Below are positions 62,630 to 64,000 of a DNA stretch of 64,000 nt, piece after piece (within the stretch, counting starts at the first letter, position 1; every line of letters starts with the position of its first letter). Source of the stretch: Saitoella complicata NRRL Y-17804 (Eukaryota > Ascomycota > Saitoellomycetes > Saitoellales > Saitoellaceae). The notes below the pieces were generated by a model that saw only the letters and a program-made list of their open reading frames with translations, was not told the origin of the DNA and did not search any database. The DNA lies in contig NW_017566997.1 in the NCBI RefSeq assembly GCF_001661265.1, positions 434,001-498,000 of the forward strand, given 5' to 3'. The translations under genes and the position numbers were made by a program.

Positions 62630-63913
62630 TTATCGCTTCGCCATGATACGCTTCCTCACCTCCGGGAACTCCGGCGGACATTTCAGAACAGCCCTCTTGT
62701 AATTCCTCGCCTCCGCCTTCGAGATGTTAAGCGCAACCCTCTGCGTCTCCGTACATCCCATAACCTTACACCCCAACGTCCTAAATAACTCCTGCGTCCT
62801 CGCCGCCTTGAGCGATAAATCCGCCGCCAACATATTCATGTCGACGGAGAAGTTGTCGAGGTGGAGACATACGACAAAGAGGTAACACAGCACTTTGTCG
62901 AGGCGTTTTGCGGTTACGACGGGGCGGGCGTCGCCGCCGGGTTGTTCGGTGTAGCGGGAGATGAACCCGTCGACGAGGATTTGGGGTGGAGAGCCGAGTT
63001 TGGTGGAGAGGATGTCCTTCTTGCCCGCGACGCGGTGGTTCACGTAGAATGCCATCAACAGCGACGCATAATACAACAACTTGAGACGATGCGTATCCTT
63101 CTTCTCCGCATTCGAAGACAAGATCTTGGTGAGGCGGTCGGTGACGTAAGTCGATTGTCGGTATGGCAACAACCCTTCCCGCTTCTTCTTGTCGGTTGCG
63201 AGGTCGGGTGCGAGGAAGGGTTTGACGTTGATGATGGAGAGTTCGGCGGGGGAGATGACGGTGTCCAGGGGGTATACACCCGCCGGGGTTTCTGACTCCA
63301 CGTTGGGGGTGGGAATGGGTCTGTCCTCTTCTTGTTCACGCTTCATGTCTTCCTTAGTGGGCATGTTCTTTGTGGCGGCTTTGACGTCGCTAACGATTGC
63401 GTCCGCGACATTATCCAACGTGCTCGCCTCGACCTTGTTCGCGTCCTGAGACTTGATCGCTTGTTTCGCCTTCTTGGTACCGAAGGCTTCTCCGAGTGCG
63501 TTACGCGCTTCGCGGTATTGTTGACGGCCTTTGTCGTCTCTGGAGATGTTCTTGAGGGCTTTGACGGTACGGGTGACGTGTACGTGGGGAGCTGGGACGA
63601 TCTCGACCTTGTTGGTGGATTTATCGTAGATACCGACGTAGTAATCGCACAACCCCTCCTCTCCGTGTCCGAAATTCTGCGCGTCGAATTCGATACGGTC
63701 GGTGGAGCCGTGGAGGACGACATCCTTCGCCTCCGAAGACTTCTTTGGCTTCTTGCGTTTGTAGGCGTCGAAGGTGAGGTTCTGGGGTGCAGTTACGCCG
63801 GGGAAGGTCGCGATGTAGGGCGTCCGTGCATCCTCTCCCGACCGGACTTTGACGGCGATGGACGCGGGGGCCTCGGTGGACGATGGAGCCTTTCTCTTCT
63901 TGTCGGAAGACAT
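62630..63913 (-). CDS. RPA49: RNA polymerase I subunit RPA49
   Basis: This intronless gene encodes 427 residues. Rpa49 forms the A49/A34.5 heterodimer of Pol I and helps initiation and elongation on rDNA. The N-terminal dimerisation part has YIATFPGVTAPQNLTFDAYK, IEFDAQNFG and YYVGIYDKSTNKVEIVPAPH. The C-terminal tandem winged-helix part has PYRQSTYVTDRLTKILSSN, LKLLYYASLLMAFYVNHRV and LLVDGF-like segments, ending PEFPEVRKRIMAKR. It converges with SEC72, 67 bp apart, and is close to UTP10, another rRNA-production gene. Confidence 0.93.
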   Translation of the reverse strand: MSSDKKRKAPSSTEAPASIAVKVRSGEDARTPYIATFPGVTAPQNLTFDAYKRKKPKKSSEAKDVVLHGSTDRIEFDAQNFGHGEEGLCDYYVGIYDKSTNKVEIVPAPHVHVTRTVKALKNISRDDKGRQQYREARNALGEAFGTKKAKQAIKSQDANKVEASTLDNVADAIVSDVKAATKNMPTKEDMKREQEEDRPIPTPNVESETPAGVYPLDTVISPAELSIINVKPFLAPDLATDKKKREGLLPYRQSTYVTDRLTKILSSNAEKKDTHRLKLLYYASLLMAFYVNHRVAGKKDILSTKLGSPPQILVDGFISRYTEQPGGDARPVVTAKRLDKVLCYLFVVCLHLDNFSVDMNMLAADLSLKAARTQELFRTLGCKVMGCTETQRVALNISKAEARNYKRAVLKCPPEFPEVRKRIMAKR

Positions 63914-64000
63914 TTTTTATTTGTGGAGGATTCTTGTGAGTTTACGCGGTACCCAACTTTTTCTGGGTTGCAGGGCCAGGCACGGCGCCCTGTGCCACAC

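Noticed and set aside
1-64000. tRNA genes, rRNA, CRISPR arrays, operons, LTR elements or other virus-derived elements
   Set aside because: Scanning intergenic sequence by eye for tRNA B-box patterns with matching arms, paired long terminal repeats and polymerase motifs gave no supportable candidate. The gene structure is eukaryotic, so CRISPR and operons are not expected.

Overview
The window is nuclear DNA from a filamentous-type ascomycete fungus. About 35 genes lie close together on both strands. Most have zero to six short spliceosomal introns of roughly 50-70 nt, with GTANGT/GTRNGT donors and CTAAC/CTGAC-like branch sites. Gene content is fungal: an Ypp1/TTC7 PI4-kinase adaptor, a Cla4-type PAK, a UTP10 homologue, a SulP sulfate permease, a heme-thiolate peroxygenase, an exo-beta-1,3-glucanase, a Spo12-family protein, and homologues of the fission-yeast genes mug113 and mug190. 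The order or genus cannot be named from sequence alone. No LTR element, reverse transcriptase, CRISPR array, tRNA or rRNA gene was recognised.

Layout. 0-9 kb: a hypothetical gene, MAK11/PAK1IP1, TTC7/YPP1 divergent from SRP receptor beta, and a Cla4-like kinase. 9-20 kb: a coiled-coil protein, glycyl-tRNA synthetase with a mitochondrial presequence, ribosomal protein uS8 with an unusually large structured intron, a promethin/Ldo-like membrane protein, an uncharacterised conserved protein, and an FHA-kinase of the Chk2/Mek1 type. 20-33 kb: a zinc-finger protein, a membrane-anchored peroxygenase, the divergent mug113/mug190 homologues sharing a CRE palindrome, an MSS51-like mitochondrial protein, a HERP-like ubiquitin-like membrane protein, a LysM protein and a histidine phosphatase. 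33-46 kb: a monoacylglycerol lipase, a sulfate permease, a UBA protein, a Spo12-like protein, a secreted glucanase and a lipid-droplet hydrolase. 46.1-49.3 kb: a 3.2-kb gene-poor island with a cluster of short palindromes and possible decayed coding tracts. 49-64 kb: a cupin dioxygenase-like gene, cyanase, the ER chaperone LHS1 (ending HDEL), a DENND11/LCHN-like gene, UTP10 divergent from SEC72, and RNA polymerase I subunit A49.

Themes. Ribosome production is represented by MAK11, uS8, UTP10 and RPA49. Entry into and folding in the ER is represented by SRPRB, SEC72, LHS1 and the HERP-like protein. Lipid droplets or neutral lipid are represented by the Ldo-like protein, the MGL and LDAH. Four genes have meiosis-associated relatives: the FHA kinase, the mug113 and mug190 homologues, and the Spo12-like gene. 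They look like ordinary chromosomal neighbours rather than a biosynthetic cluster. The least explained sequences are the palindrome cluster at 47.76-47.97 kb, the structured 265-nt intron of uS8, and a roughly 60-bp repeat found upstream of two neighbouring genes near the left end.
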